64,000 bases of DNA from JBEISR01 sp044371425 (lineage in GTDB: Bacteria; Planctomycetota; Planctomycetia; Pirellulales; Pirellulaceae). The notes below the pieces were generated by a model. It saw only the letters and a program-made list of their open reading frames with translations. It had not been told where the DNA came from and made no database searches. Shown in pieces: positions 27,901-36,788 of this stretch. Numbering within the stretch: the stretch's first letter is position 1; each line of letters begins with the position of its first letter. The position numbers were made by a program, and so were the translations under genes. The stretch is taken from the NCBI GenBank assembly GCA_044371425.1, contig JBILTR010000024.1, positions 19,816 through 83,815 on the forward strand. Reading direction: 5' to 3'.

Positions 27901-28788
27901 TTACTTGTGGAAGTTGTACTGTGGGTTGTTGATGTCGAAGTCCTCGTCGGTCAACCCGACGTTCAACTTCAACTGCTGGTAGGTGTACTCTTCGAGCACC
28001 TGCATCTGTCCCCCTTCTTCGGCTGGCCAGTCGTAAGCGGCATATCGGACGGGGATGTCGAGTTCTTTGTCGACGAAGATCTGAGCCATGCAGAAATCGT
28101 AATGAGCCGCTGGGTGGGGTGTTTTCACCTGCAGCACCTTGCACTCACGACCGCTGACCTTGGCGCCTTCCAAGAATTCGACTTCGCAAGTGCCGTGCGA
28201 CTTGTATCGCTCGCCCCGCTCCAGCAGCTTGACCATCAGATTCTCGATCCCAATTTCTGTCAGCGGATAGCGCTGGCCCTGCATGGCGATCCAGCTGTTG
28301 GGATCCAGATGATGAGTGCCAAGCATCCGCTTGATGCCTGATTCGTGAGCCACCATCTTGCCGTCGTTCTGATTCTCGACGTAAAGCACCTCGCGACCCT
28401 TGACGGCGCTCGGCTTGAGGAACATCAGATAGACGCTGAACGGAACTTTCAATTCCCCGTCCACCACCTTACGGTTCCTGATTTTGGCGAACATGAATTC
28501 GTATTCGCCCAGTTCGCCTCCCACCTGCTCGCGCTTGACCAGCACCGCAGTGTAGTCCTGAACATCTTCGCGAACCTTCAACAACCCACGCCGCGCCAGG
28601 TCCAAGGCTGGATCCAGCGCATTGGGCTCGTTGATCAACGGCTTGGCCGCGTCGTTTTTCGAAATGCGAAGGACCGGTTCGACCAGCTTTGCATTCTTCG
28701 GATCGGTCTGCTGGGCCGACGCACCAGGCGCCAAGAACAATGCCAGACCTAACGAGGAAAGCGATCCCCAAATCGCCAATCTTTTCAT
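27901..28788 (-). CDS. Secreted DUF1571 family protein
   Basis: ~295 aa. The signal peptide (MKRLAIWGSLSSLGLALFLA ending GASAQ) starts at ATG 28788, which has GGGGAG 10 bases upstream; ATG 28806 and ATG 28833 are in frame and possible. The mature part matches the planctomycete DUF1571 pattern: VREDVQDYTAVLVKREQVGG, KVPFSVYLMFLKPSAVKGRE, VLYVEN, ... CKVLQVKTPHP and a terminal LTDEDFD. Its shape (outer-membrane-carrier-like beta fold) suggests a periplasmic role. The function is unknown. Confidence 0.85.
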   Translation of the reverse strand: MKRLAIWGSLSSLGLALFLAPGASAQQTDPKNAKLVEPVLRISKNDAAKPLINEPNALDPALDLARRGLLKVREDVQDYTAVLVKREQVGGELGEYEFMFAKIRNRKVVDGELKVPFSVYLMFLKPSAVKGREVLYVENQNDGKMVAHESGIKRMLGTHHLDPNSWIAMQGQRYPLTEIGIENLMVKLLERGERYKSHGTCEVEFLEGAKVSGRECKVLQVKTPHPAAHYDFCMAQIFVDKELDIPVRYAAYDWPAEEGGQMQVLEEYTYQQLKLNVGLTDEDFDINNPQYNFHK

Positions 28789-29088
28789 CGACCGATCACT
28801 CCCCATGTTGGATCCGAAGCCTGGAACCCTCATCCCTGCGTCCCCCAGACACAGACGCGTCGACTGTTAAGATCGATCCAGGATGCTGTGGAACTCGAAG
28901 CCGGTTCCCGCAGTTCCATGGGGAAGAGGATTTTTTGGATTCCCAGACGCACTATCTCTTGGAGTTTGCCCAACCTCTACATTGCGATCGACCGTATCAA
29001 TTTGTCGCAACGGTTCCCAGAGCAATTGGTGTCCCCGGAGGTGGGGTGGGAGAGATGCTCAGTGCTAGCATTGAGCCGATGATGGAAG

Positions 29089-29799
29089 CTAGTCGTTCCA
29101 GCCGGATTCGGTCTGTTGGATTATCTGGTGGGCATCCCAGGGAGATTCTGCATGACGCAGCCGCTCCAGCAGATCAGGATCGCTGATCAGACGGCCGAGT
29201 CGGGCTTGGATGCGCAGATGGATGCGATCGTTCTCGGCCCCGATGAGGAAAAAAAGGTCGGTCAGTCTTCCGGAGCGATTGCCGAAAGGGAGGGGCCTTG
29301 GGGCGATACCCAGCGCCAGAAACGACTCGGCCAGCAGATTCGGCTGAGGGCGGCGGGGGTGGAGCAGGGCAACGCCATTTTCCAGCGCGGTCGAGAGCAG
29401 TTGTTCGCGGGCCTGGACGGCCTGCGCCATGGCCGCATCATCCCAGAGTTTTCCGGTATGGGCGGCCAAGTGGCACATGTCGCGGATGACGGCATTGGAG
29501 GTTCTTGATTCCAGCGGAATGGCGATCGCATCGACCGACAGAAGCTCGGCCAGGACGACGGGGGACTCCTCATCGGTTGCCGATCGTTCGAACCACCGTT
29601 CCACCTCTTCCAGCTCTTCTGGACTGCTCATTCCGATCCGGTTTTCCAGCCAGTGATGGATCTCCGATTCGGAGAATCGCCACTGACCCTGCACCTTGCG
29701 GCCTGGCAATTCGCCTCGTTTGATCAGCTTCTGGATCTGATCGGGGGTGAAGTGCAGGTAGGCTGCCAGTTGTTCCAGATCGAAGTCCTTGCCGGACAT
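29089..29799 (-). CDS. HTH (excisionase-type) protein fused to a PTS EIIA-like domain
   Basis: 236 aa. Residues 1-55 form an excisionase/MerR-type winged helix (LAAYLHFTPDQIQKLIKRGE, GQWRFSESEIHHWL). Residues ~80-230 resemble the EIIA of the fructose/nitrogen PTS: REQLLSTALENGVALLHPR carries the expected phospho-His (H147). The combination suggests a DNA-binding regulator whose EIIA senses PTS phosphorylation or acts as a ligand domain. No other PTS gene is in the window. It is the last gene of the TPR-ExbB-ExbD-ExbD run, 142 bases after the second ExbD, so co-regulation is possible but not certain. Confidence 0.87.
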   Translation of the reverse strand: MSGKDFDLEQLAAYLHFTPDQIQKLIKRGELPGRKVQGQWRFSESEIHHWLENRIGMSSPEELEEVERWFERSATDEESPVVLAELLSVDAIAIPLESRTSNAVIRDMCHLAAHTGKLWDDAAMAQAVQAREQLLSTALENGVALLHPRRPQPNLLAESFLALGIAPRPLPFGNRSGRLTDLFFLIGAENDRIHLRIQARLGRLISDPDLLERLRHAESPWDAHQIIQQTESGWND

Positions 29800-29941
29800 G
29801 GAAATACAGCTCCTTCTTGACCGGCAGATCGATCGCCGGTTGGATGGGGATGAGCCACCCTTGTGGTTCCCAATGGCCCGTAGGTTTCGAAGGGTGCAGC
29901 TCTCCAGGCGGCTCCTTCGAGGGCCGAGAGGAGCGGTGGCA

Positions 29942-30427
29942 TCAAGGCTTTCGGGGTGGGGCGAATTTGATGCGATCGACCAATCGGACGACGTCGTTGC
30001 CCTGGCGGTATCCGGTCACGGCGGTGATGGCTTCGACAACGTGGACGTAGCGCAGGTTGTAATCGAGGTCGATCTCGACTTCCGGGCCCTCTTCCTCCGA
30101 GGGGCCTGCGCTATCCCCCATCAGCTGCACGATGTAGGCTCGCACCTTGGCCCAATCCTGTCCGAACGAGATGGTGTCGTTGACAGAGATATCTGCCAGT
30201 TGTCCGCTTGCATCGGCTTTCATCCGTAGCTTGATGGGAAGCTGGGTCAGATCGGTGGGAGCTCCGCCGGCACCCGACAGGGGCATTTTGACGTTGAAAT
30301 CCCCTTCCTGCGCGGCGATTTTGAAGGTCGTGATAAAGAAGATCAGCAGCAGAAAGACGATGTCGATCATCGAGGTCATCTGCAGCTCGGCTTTGACGGC
30401 ACTTTCCGGTGGTTTTCTGATTTTCAT
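29942..30427 (-). CDS. ExbD/TolR-type biopolymer transport protein (second copy)
   Basis: 161 aa. A short cytoplasmic N-terminus is followed by one transmembrane helix with the proton-channel Asp (MTSMIDIVFLLLIFFITTF) and a periplasmic domain. With ExbB it couples proton flow to envelope work. The periplasmic domain carries an acidic insertion (GPSEEEGPEVEIDLD) just before the last strand. It lies 61 bases after the other exbD, in the same transcript by spacing. Confidence 0.92.
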   Translation of the reverse strand: MKIRKPPESAVKAELQMTSMIDIVFLLLIFFITTFKIAAQEGDFNVKMPLSGAGGAPTDLTQLPIKLRMKADASGQLADISVNDTISFGQDWAKVRAYIVQLMGDSAGPSEEEGPEVEIDLDYNLRYVHVVEAITAVTGYRQGNDVVRLVDRIKFAPPRKP

Positions 30428-30488
30428 CTTGGTTTTCTTCCCGTAGCTGAAGAGGGCTCAGCTAGATTCCGGAGGGGTCTCGCACGTT

Positions 30489-30932
30489 TCAGTAGCGCTG
30501 ATCTTCTTTGACGCGGAGCGTGAATTTTTCAAAGCCAAGGTCCTGGCATTTGCGGATGAAGTCCTGCACCACGCCACCGGGCACATCGCGATGGGCGCGG
30601 ATGATGATGTTCGCGTCGGAGGCTCCCTTGTTCTTGGCCTGCAGCAGGCTGATTTCGTTATTCAGGAGGGGGCGCACCCCTTCGAGGGTGGAGGTGATGC
30701 CACCGATGACAACCGTCCCATCGGCGGGCACGTGCAGGGTGATCGGAAAGTCGACTGGCGCGTCGGCGGGCCTTGCCAGTTCGCTTTCGGGCAGGGTCAC
30801 CCGGTCGTTTTGCTCGCTTTGGGAAAAGTTCATCAGCACCATGAAGAACGCGATCAACTGAAAGGTCATGTCGATCATCGGGGTCAGATCGGGTTCCGGG
30901 ATGCGGTAATCATGCTCTTTTCGCTTGCGCAT
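30489..30932 (-). CDS. ExbD/TolR-type biopolymer transport protein (first copy)
   Basis: 147 aa. A basic N-terminus (MRKRKEHDYRIPEPDLTP) is followed by the single helix with channel Asp (MIDMTFQLIAFFMVLM) and a periplasmic domain (ANIIIRAHRDVPGGVVQDFI, close to the TolR/ExbD consensus). It begins 11 bases after the ExbB stop with AAGGAA upstream, so tightly coupled. Two different ExbD copies after one ExbB imply a heterodimeric periplasmic part. Confidence 0.93.
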   Translation of the reverse strand: MRKRKEHDYRIPEPDLTPMIDMTFQLIAFFMVLMNFSQSEQNDRVTLPESELARPADAPVDFPITLHVPADGTVVIGGITSTLEGVRPLLNNEISLLQAKNKGASDANIIIRAHRDVPGGVVQDFIRKCQDLGFEKFTLRVKEDQRY

Positions 30933-30943
30933 CGGACGATTCC

Positions 30944-31801
30944 TTACTTGCGAACCGAATCTTCGAACTTCTCAAGGAGGTTTTCGCTGGTGTTGCCCAC
31001 TTCCAGCACCATCCGCTGGAATCGGTTGCGAAGGATGTTGTAGATGGCGATAGCAGGGATGGCGATATAGAGGCCCAGCAGCGTGGTCACCAGCGCCGTG
31101 GAGATCCCTTTGGCCAGTTCCGAGGGAGGCGGGGTGGTGGTGCGTGATGCGATGACGGTGAAGGCAGCCACCATCCCTTCGACCGTTCCCAGCAGTCCGA
31201 CCATAGGGGCGATATTGCCGATCAGCGCCATGTATCCCAAGCGGTGTTCAACTTTCATCGTCTCTTCCTCGCCGGCGATCTGCATCGCTTCGATGGCGTG
31301 GTCGTAACCTTTTTCCAGCTTGCCCAGGCCCGAGGCGACGACTTGTCCTAGCATGGAGTCATCATTTCGGATCAGTTCAGCAGCCCCTTCCAGGTTCTGT
31401 TCGGCCAGGCATTGTTCGACGCCCTCCACCAGATCGGTCGGGCAGATAGCATCGCGGCGCACCGCCAGGATGTTCATCACCAAAAATCCAACCAGCAGGA
31501 AGGAGAGGATGAGAAAGGCCAAAGAATATTTCCACCCGAGAGCTTCGTAGGTCCATTCCAGAAGCGACTGGTTTTTCACTGGCGTTGCTGCGGGAGCGGC
31601 TGGTGCAGCAGCAGCGACGGGAGGAGGGGCAGCTGGTGCGGCAGCTTGGGGCGCTGGGGCGGGAGCGGCATCCTGGCCCATGACGACGGTCGATGGGGGG
31701 CCCAGCCAGGCAGTCAGCAGCAGCGCCAGGAACCCAATCCGCAGAGTGCATGACCAGGTGGGAACAGCCAGTTTGAGGACGCTCGGGACAATGGGCAACA
31801 T
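30944..31801 (-). CDS. MotA/TolQ/ExbB proton-channel family protein
   Basis: 285 aa. A signal-like N-terminal hydrophobic segment (FLALLLTAWLG) is followed by an Ala/Pro-rich periplasmic stretch and three membrane helices in ExbB order: YSLAFLILSFLLVGFLVMNI, then YMALIGNIAPMVGLLGTVEG (conserved loop between helices), and ISTALVTTLLGLYIAIPAIA. The Ala/Pro linker plus extra N-terminal segment is typical of planctomycete and delta-proteobacterial ExbB. It lies between the two TPR genes and the two exbD genes, the core of a proton-driven envelope complex. Confidence 0.93.
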   Translation of the reverse strand: MLPIVPSVLKLAVPTWSCTLRIGFLALLLTAWLGPPSTVVMGQDAAPAPAPQAAAPAAPPPVAAAAPAAPAATPVKNQSLLEWTYEALGWKYSLAFLILSFLLVGFLVMNILAVRRDAICPTDLVEGVEQCLAEQNLEGAAELIRNDDSMLGQVVASGLGKLEKGYDHAIEAMQIAGEEETMKVEHRLGYMALIGNIAPMVGLLGTVEGMVAAFTVIASRTTTPPPSELAKGISTALVTTLLGLYIAIPAIAIYNILRNRFQRMVLEVGNTSENLLEKFEDSVRK

Positions 31802-31888
31802 GGACTTCTCCCAGTGAGGACAAGAGTTAGGGGTGATGGATGGACTACCAGCGGTTTGAGGTCCGTGGGACGGGTGGATTCCGCGTCG

Positions 31889-32971
31889 TCACTTCTTGGC
31901 CCAGGTGCTGCCGGCATAGAGGGTGGTCAGTTTTTCTTTCGCTTCCGCCGCTCGCTGTGGCTCACCTAGTTTCGCCCACAGCTGGCTTAAATGGTAGAGC
32001 GCCTCGGCGTGGCTCTCCGGGTTGTTCGAGAATAGCAGATCGCTGTGCAGGTAGGCCAGCACGGCCTGTTCCCACTTCTGTTCCTTCTGCAGGGCTTCCC
32101 CTTGTGCGTTGTAGAGTGCGGCGAAGAGCTGGGAATCGGTGGAGTCGTTCTCCTGAATGAGTTTCTGGAGGTTCTGGATCGCATCGGCGGTTTTCCCTTC
32201 CGAGATATCGCAGCGTGCCAGAACGACCTTTGCCAGTAGCTGGCTGCGGAGGGTAGCTGGGTCGGTGGCTGCGGTGGCGATTGCTTCCGAGCAAACGGTG
32301 CGGGCTTCCGCAAACTTCTGCTGGCTCAGCAACGCCCGCGCCTCCAGTACTTTGCTGCGGAGAGCCACCTGAGGATAGGGGGCTTTGGCAAGCGCCCCAA
32401 AGTAAACGCTGGCTCGATCGTAGTTGCCCAGCAGCGTTGCCAGTTCACCCAATGTCTCGGTCCCTTCATAGAAATGATGGGAGTCTTTGTTGGCGGTGAA
32501 GTAAGCCAGAAGCCCTTTGGCGGCCGATCCCGGATCGGCTCGGCCCGTCAGCGCCAGATTGCCTTCGATCCACGAACTGTAGTAAGCCAATTCGGCCTGT
32601 GGGGCATCGCCGGTGACCGATTCCGGATCGATCTTCTTGATCTCTTCCTGGGCCTGGTCCCATTGACCGTTGGCCGCCAGCTCTTTGACTCGCGAGAGCG
32701 TCGACGGTTCGCCATCGAAGACGACGCGCGCCAACGCCGGGGTTTCGAAGGTCTGCGGAGTGCCTCGCACTTCGATCACCACCTTGTCGCGTCCGATCTC
32801 GGTGATGGAGCCGCTGACGGACGAACCTTGTTTGGGGTAGATGCGGTCATCGGCGAGGATCGTACTTGCGGGGGCGGTCAGTAGCATGGCGGTGAGGGCC
32901 ATCTGGCGCCGGAGGGCGAAGATCGATTTCGAAATTCCACGGAAGGGAAGGGGGGCTGGTGTTGGGCTCAT
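31889..32971 (-). CDS. Secreted TPR protein associated with ExbB/ExbD
   Basis: ~360 aa from ATG 32971 (AGGAG 9 bases upstream). A signal peptide (MALTAMLLTAPASTILA) precedes a small SH3-like/Sm-like segment (GSVSGSITEIGRDKVVIEV, ~55-95) and then TPR units (ASVYFGALAKAPYP, ALLSQQKFAEARTV, ALQKEQKWEQAVLAYLHSD, ALYHLSQLWAKLG). It is probably periplasmic. Placed 87 bases upstream of exbB on the same transcript. It could be the substrate-recognition or scaffold part in place of TonB/TolA. Confidence 0.82.
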   Translation of the reverse strand: MSPTPAPLPFRGISKSIFALRRQMALTAMLLTAPASTILADDRIYPKQGSSVSGSITEIGRDKVVIEVRGTPQTFETPALARVVFDGEPSTLSRVKELAANGQWDQAQEEIKKIDPESVTGDAPQAELAYYSSWIEGNLALTGRADPGSAAKGLLAYFTANKDSHHFYEGTETLGELATLLGNYDRASVYFGALAKAPYPQVALRSKVLEARALLSQQKFAEARTVCSEAIATAATDPATLRSQLLAKVVLARCDISEGKTADAIQNLQKLIQENDSTDSQLFAALYNAQGEALQKEQKWEQAVLAYLHSDLLFSNNPESHAEALYHLSQLWAKLGEPQRAAEAKEKLTTLYAGSTWAKK

Positions 32972-33052
32972 CGGTCGGGTCTCCTGGTCGGAATCGGCTG
33001 CCAAGGTCATGCGATGGCATCCGATGGAAAGGGCTTGCGGGATAAGGATCGA

Positions 33053-36000
33053 TCAGGGGGTCGCTGGAGCGGCTTGAAGGAAGTCCTTCATCCCTGATTG
33101 GGGTTTGTTCAGGGCGCGTTGAGCTTCTCGCGCGATCTGGTCGAATGCCGGGTAGTGCTTCGACTGCACGACCCCTGGGAATCCAACGGCGGTGCTACGC
33201 AGGTCCCCCAGCGTTCGTTCCCATTCCTTGGTCTTCTTGGCGGGATCGGTTTCCGAAGCGGCGATCTGCATACGGCATTGGGCCAGCCGCATTCGACTTT
33301 CAAAAAAGTATTCGAGCAGTTCGGGCTTTTGGCCGGCGGAGCGAGCCAGTTTCTGGGACATCAGTCCCCAGCCCCATACCGACATCGTTCCATTGGGCAG
33401 CTTGTCGGTCCCCAGCATGGCTTCGCGCAGACGCTGGGGGTCCTTGCTGGCGGTCCCCCAGTCTTCCAGAGTGCGCGCCGCTTCCAGTTGGGCGCTGAGC
33501 ATTTGATTGTTGCGTTTCAGAAGTCCCTTGAGCCGTTCGATCGCCTCGGGAAACTGCTTGGCGCCTCGCATCGCCATCGCCGACTTCCATTCGATTTCAT
33601 CGAGAGATTTTCCGACCGATTCCAGCAGCTTGGTATCCTTCTGCTGGAGGTTGAGTAGTCTCTGGTAGGTGGTCGAGGCACCCTGGAAGAGTTTCTCCTT
33701 TTGCGAGGCGGCCAGCGGATTGGATTCTTCCTGCTGTGCTAGCGAGAGCATGGTGGAGCCAGCCCAGTCGAGAGTGGAAGGATCTTCGGAGATACCGGCC
33801 AGCTGGACCAGCAGCACCTGGACGCTGTCGACCAGTTTCGCGCGGTCTTGCGGGGACTTGTTCTGACGAATCTGATCGCGGAGATCCTGCGCCAGCATCA
33901 CCAGCGAGGCCGCCATCTTTCGCGAACCCTCGGGGGTATCGGCCACCGATTTGCTCATCTGGCCCAGCAGCGACTCCAACTGCTTGACGTCCAGCTGAGG
34001 GCCTTTGCCGCTGCCTGCGGCGAGCACCTGAGTCTGCAGCTGCAGGCGGTAGGCATCCAGTTTCACCCGCGGCTCCTGAACCACTTCGGGCCGCGAGGCG
34101 AGGATGGCAAGAGGTCCGACTTCGGGGCGTTGCAGGATTGCCGACGCCTCGTCGAACTTCTGGGTCTTCATGGCGATGGCGGCCAGCGAATTGCCTGTCT
34201 CCACCGCGCGCTGGTCGACCGAATCGGGTGTCAGCGGCTGGTAGCCTTCTTCCAGCATCCGCTGCGCTCGGTCGCGAATGGCGATTTCCGCTTCCCCTTC
34301 TTCCTTCCCTTCCTTGCGGCGTGCGTCGCATTCCAGGAGATAAAGGTTGTAGAGCACCACTCCCAGTTCGCGGCGGATCTGGGCGCCCTTAGGTCCTTCG
34401 GCCGGGAGCAACTTGAGGTACCGCTCGGCATCCTCCCAGCGCTGCTGTTTGAATGCCCCATCGAGCAGGATCAATGCCGCATCCTGGCTTTCGGTTGCCG
34501 AAGGCCAGGTGGCGATCATGTGGTTGGCGAGCGATTCGAGGGCCGCCGATGCCGAAGCGGCTCGCTGTGGATCGGCCACCTCGCTCAACTTCTGATAGGC
34601 GACCAGCGCCAGCTTGCCCGATGCCTTGCCGCTCTCGGCACCTTGGCTGGAGCGAGTCAGGAAGTCGCTGACCACAGCGCTCTCCCAGAAGCGATCCTGC
34701 TTCAGCAGGGCGTAGGAGAGCATGTAGCGAGCGCGGACCAAGTCGTCGCGGGCATCTTCGCTGCCAAACAAGCGAAGAGTCTGTCGCAGGATGGACTCCG
34801 CCGATGCAAAATCTTGCCGGCTGGCATCGACCACGCCCTGGATCTCTTGTTCGATCGCCCCCTTTTCATCAGCGGAGGCTTCCGACAGACGGGTTCGGAG
34901 GATCTCTAGCGACAGGTCGGCGTTCTCCCCTTGTTCGATCCTTTCGCGCGCTGCTGGGAGACCCTCGGCAAACTTCTTGACCACCACGCCATCCCCCTTT
35001 GGCTGGCCCGCGGCCTCGACCCCCAGCTTGGAGAGCGCCTGTCGAGCTGCTTCCTGATGGGAGCCGGCGCGTCGCAGGATGCCATTGAGGAGATTGCGAG
35101 CCTCGGACTTCTCCGTCCTCGCCTTGGTGGCCGATGCCGGATCGGATTCCAGCTGCGCGGCCCAGGCGCCTTTGGCCTCTCCCAGGGCAAGCTGCAGATC
35201 GAGCCATTCGGGTTGCCATCGTTCGGCACCCTGAGCCGTCTTCATCAGCTGCTCGGCCCTCGCGATGATCGCCTCGAATTTCCCCTGCTCGGCGTTGGCC
35301 AACAGTCGCACCAGAGACGCAGTCGCCTGGACTCGCCATTCGCGAAATGGGCCTGTCTCTTCAATATCCGCCACGCGCACAAAACTGTCGTAGGCGTCAT
35401 CGACCTTCCCCAGTTTGGCCTGCACCTGGCCTCGGTAAAGGAGGCTGAGCGTCCGGCGGCCGGCTTCCTTGGAGCCGGGAGTTTTTTCGATGACCTGCGA
35501 GAGAAGGGACTCCGACTTTTCGAGAAAGGCCTTTGATTCCGCCGAGCCATCGGGATAGGTATCGGCGAGGAATTTGTTGGTGAGACCTCGCAGGATTTCC
35601 GCTTGGCGATACTCTCCTTGGTACCTTTCTCGAGTCGCCAGGGCGGCGGCGTCGGTGGCGGCGATGCGGGCACCCTGCATCGATTCGAGAATCGGCTTGA
35701 GCTCGGCCAAGGTATCGTCGAAAAGCTTCAGAGCCGCCTCGAATGCCTGTCGGCCTGCCTGCCGTTCCTGCTCGGTCGCCTTCGGGCTTTTGGCCGCTTC
35801 CAACGCTTGCTGGCCACGCCCCAGCAGGAGATCGGCAAGCGCCAGCCTGGCTTCGGATCGACGGGGATGATTGGGGGATGCCTGAAGAAAGTCCTCAAAA
35901 CCTTTCTGCAGCTGGTCCATCCTCTGGTTGCGTTGTTCGGCCGACCTCAGTGTCGTCAGAGAATCTTGCAGCAGTAACAGTCGCTCCAGCGGCAAATCGG

Positions 36001-36298
36001 CCTTCATCGCATCGGGAAGTGTGCCGCTGCGATCTAGCTCTTCCAGGTACACGGCGGCCAGCTGGTGCAGCTGCTGCTCCTTCAGCCGCTCCAGGAACTT
36101 CGCGACAGGTTCTTCGGCCTTCGCCAAGGTCCCCGCCAGGCTGACGATCGCCAGCCCCAAAAAGCTCGCCAACCCTCGACGCCTGTTTTGTTCCCAAGCA
36201 CCAGGACGCGATCGACCAGGAGTCGACTGGAATCGATTCTCTCGATCAGTCAGTGTCCGGGGGGACCGAGGGATGGATCGATGAAACTGCTTGCCCAT
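33053..36298 (-). CDS. Very large secreted TPR/helical-repeat protein, first gene of the ExbB/ExbD locus
   Basis: ~1081 aa from ATG 36298. After a basic stretch (EQNRRRG) comes a signal helix (LASFLGLAIVSLAGTLAKA). The remainder is almost entirely helical with many Ala-rich TPR-like units (LADLLLGRGQQALEAAK; SLLYRGQVQAKLGKVDDAYD; YMLSYALLKQDRFWESAVV; AAIAMKTQKFDEASAI) and no enzymatic motif. It likely forms a superhelical periplasmic scaffold. The frame is open to 36487, but the upstream residues lack support and the signal fits 36298 better. It lies 81 bases upstream of the smaller TPR gene, so it heads the operon. Confidence 0.82.
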   Translation of the reverse strand: MGKQFHRSIPRSPRTLTDRENRFQSTPGRSRPGAWEQNRRRGLASFLGLAIVSLAGTLAKAEEPVAKFLERLKEQQLHQLAAVYLEELDRSGTLPDAMKADLPLERLLLLQDSLTTLRSAEQRNQRMDQLQKGFEDFLQASPNHPRRSEARLALADLLLGRGQQALEAAKSPKATEQERQAGRQAFEAALKLFDDTLAELKPILESMQGARIAATDAAALATRERYQGEYRQAEILRGLTNKFLADTYPDGSAESKAFLEKSESLLSQVIEKTPGSKEAGRRTLSLLYRGQVQAKLGKVDDAYDSFVRVADIEETGPFREWRVQATASLVRLLANAEQGKFEAIIARAEQLMKTAQGAERWQPEWLDLQLALGEAKGAWAAQLESDPASATKARTEKSEARNLLNGILRRAGSHQEAARQALSKLGVEAAGQPKGDGVVVKKFAEGLPAARERIEQGENADLSLEILRTRLSEASADEKGAIEQEIQGVVDASRQDFASAESILRQTLRLFGSEDARDDLVRARYMLSYALLKQDRFWESAVVSDFLTRSSQGAESGKASGKLALVAYQKLSEVADPQRAASASAALESLANHMIATWPSATESQDAALILLDGAFKQQRWEDAERYLKLLPAEGPKGAQIRRELGVVLYNLYLLECDARRKEGKEEGEAEIAIRDRAQRMLEEGYQPLTPDSVDQRAVETGNSLAAIAMKTQKFDEASAILQRPEVGPLAILASRPEVVQEPRVKLDAYRLQLQTQVLAAGSGKGPQLDVKQLESLLGQMSKSVADTPEGSRKMAASLVMLAQDLRDQIRQNKSPQDRAKLVDSVQVLLVQLAGISEDPSTLDWAGSTMLSLAQQEESNPLAASQKEKLFQGASTTYQRLLNLQQKDTKLLESVGKSLDEIEWKSAMAMRGAKQFPEAIERLKGLLKRNNQMLSAQLEAARTLEDWGTASKDPQRLREAMLGTDKLPNGTMSVWGWGLMSQKLARSAGQKPELLEYFFESRMRLAQCRMQIAASETDPAKKTKEWERTLGDLRSTAVGFPGVVQSKHYPAFDQIAREAQRALNKPQSGMKDFLQAAPATP

Positions 36299-36788
36299 AT
36301 CTCGATTCGCTCCGCCGTGTTCCGAAACATCCTTGGCCCGCTGATTCCCCAAGGCACCATCCGCGTCGTTCCGATTGCGAAGGATGTGGGGTGCAGAGGC
36401 AAAGATGGAAGTGGAAAAGGAAATCCTGCCAAGGTCCGATCGCGTCAGCACTTGCTGCAGGAGCCACCGCATTTTACCGAGTGCCAAACATCAAAGCACC
36501 ATCCGACGATGGAAATCGGAGCAACTTCTCCCGCTTTGCGTTTCCCACGATGGAAGGGTGTCACAGCGATGGGAAGCCAAAGAGAACCGACCAGCCCATC
36601 TCTCTTCCTCCTCGTCAGCCGATCCCAGTGGACGGCCGCTTGGCCATCGCCCTTGCAATTGGCGAGGATATGATGACGAAGGGGGCGATCGGGAAGTGTG
36701 CGTCAACGCAAGCAAGCGATGGATGGCGCAGCTTCCAGGATGCCAAGTGGAGCAAGCGATATTTGCCGGATGGATGGGGAGCCACAAG
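36299..36788. promoter_or_regulatory. Divergent intergenic region upstream of the TPR operon and the 993-aa gene
   Basis: About 490 bases between two divergent starts. The long plus frame covering it is an upstream extension of the next gene, Arg/Ser/His-rich and without family support. No clear promoter pair was identified. Confidence 0.35.

Noticed and set aside
36375..36788. N-terminal extension of the 993-aa protein
   Set aside because: Arg/Ser/His-rich residues without a domain precede a well-placed Shine-Dalgarno and signal anchor at 36789.
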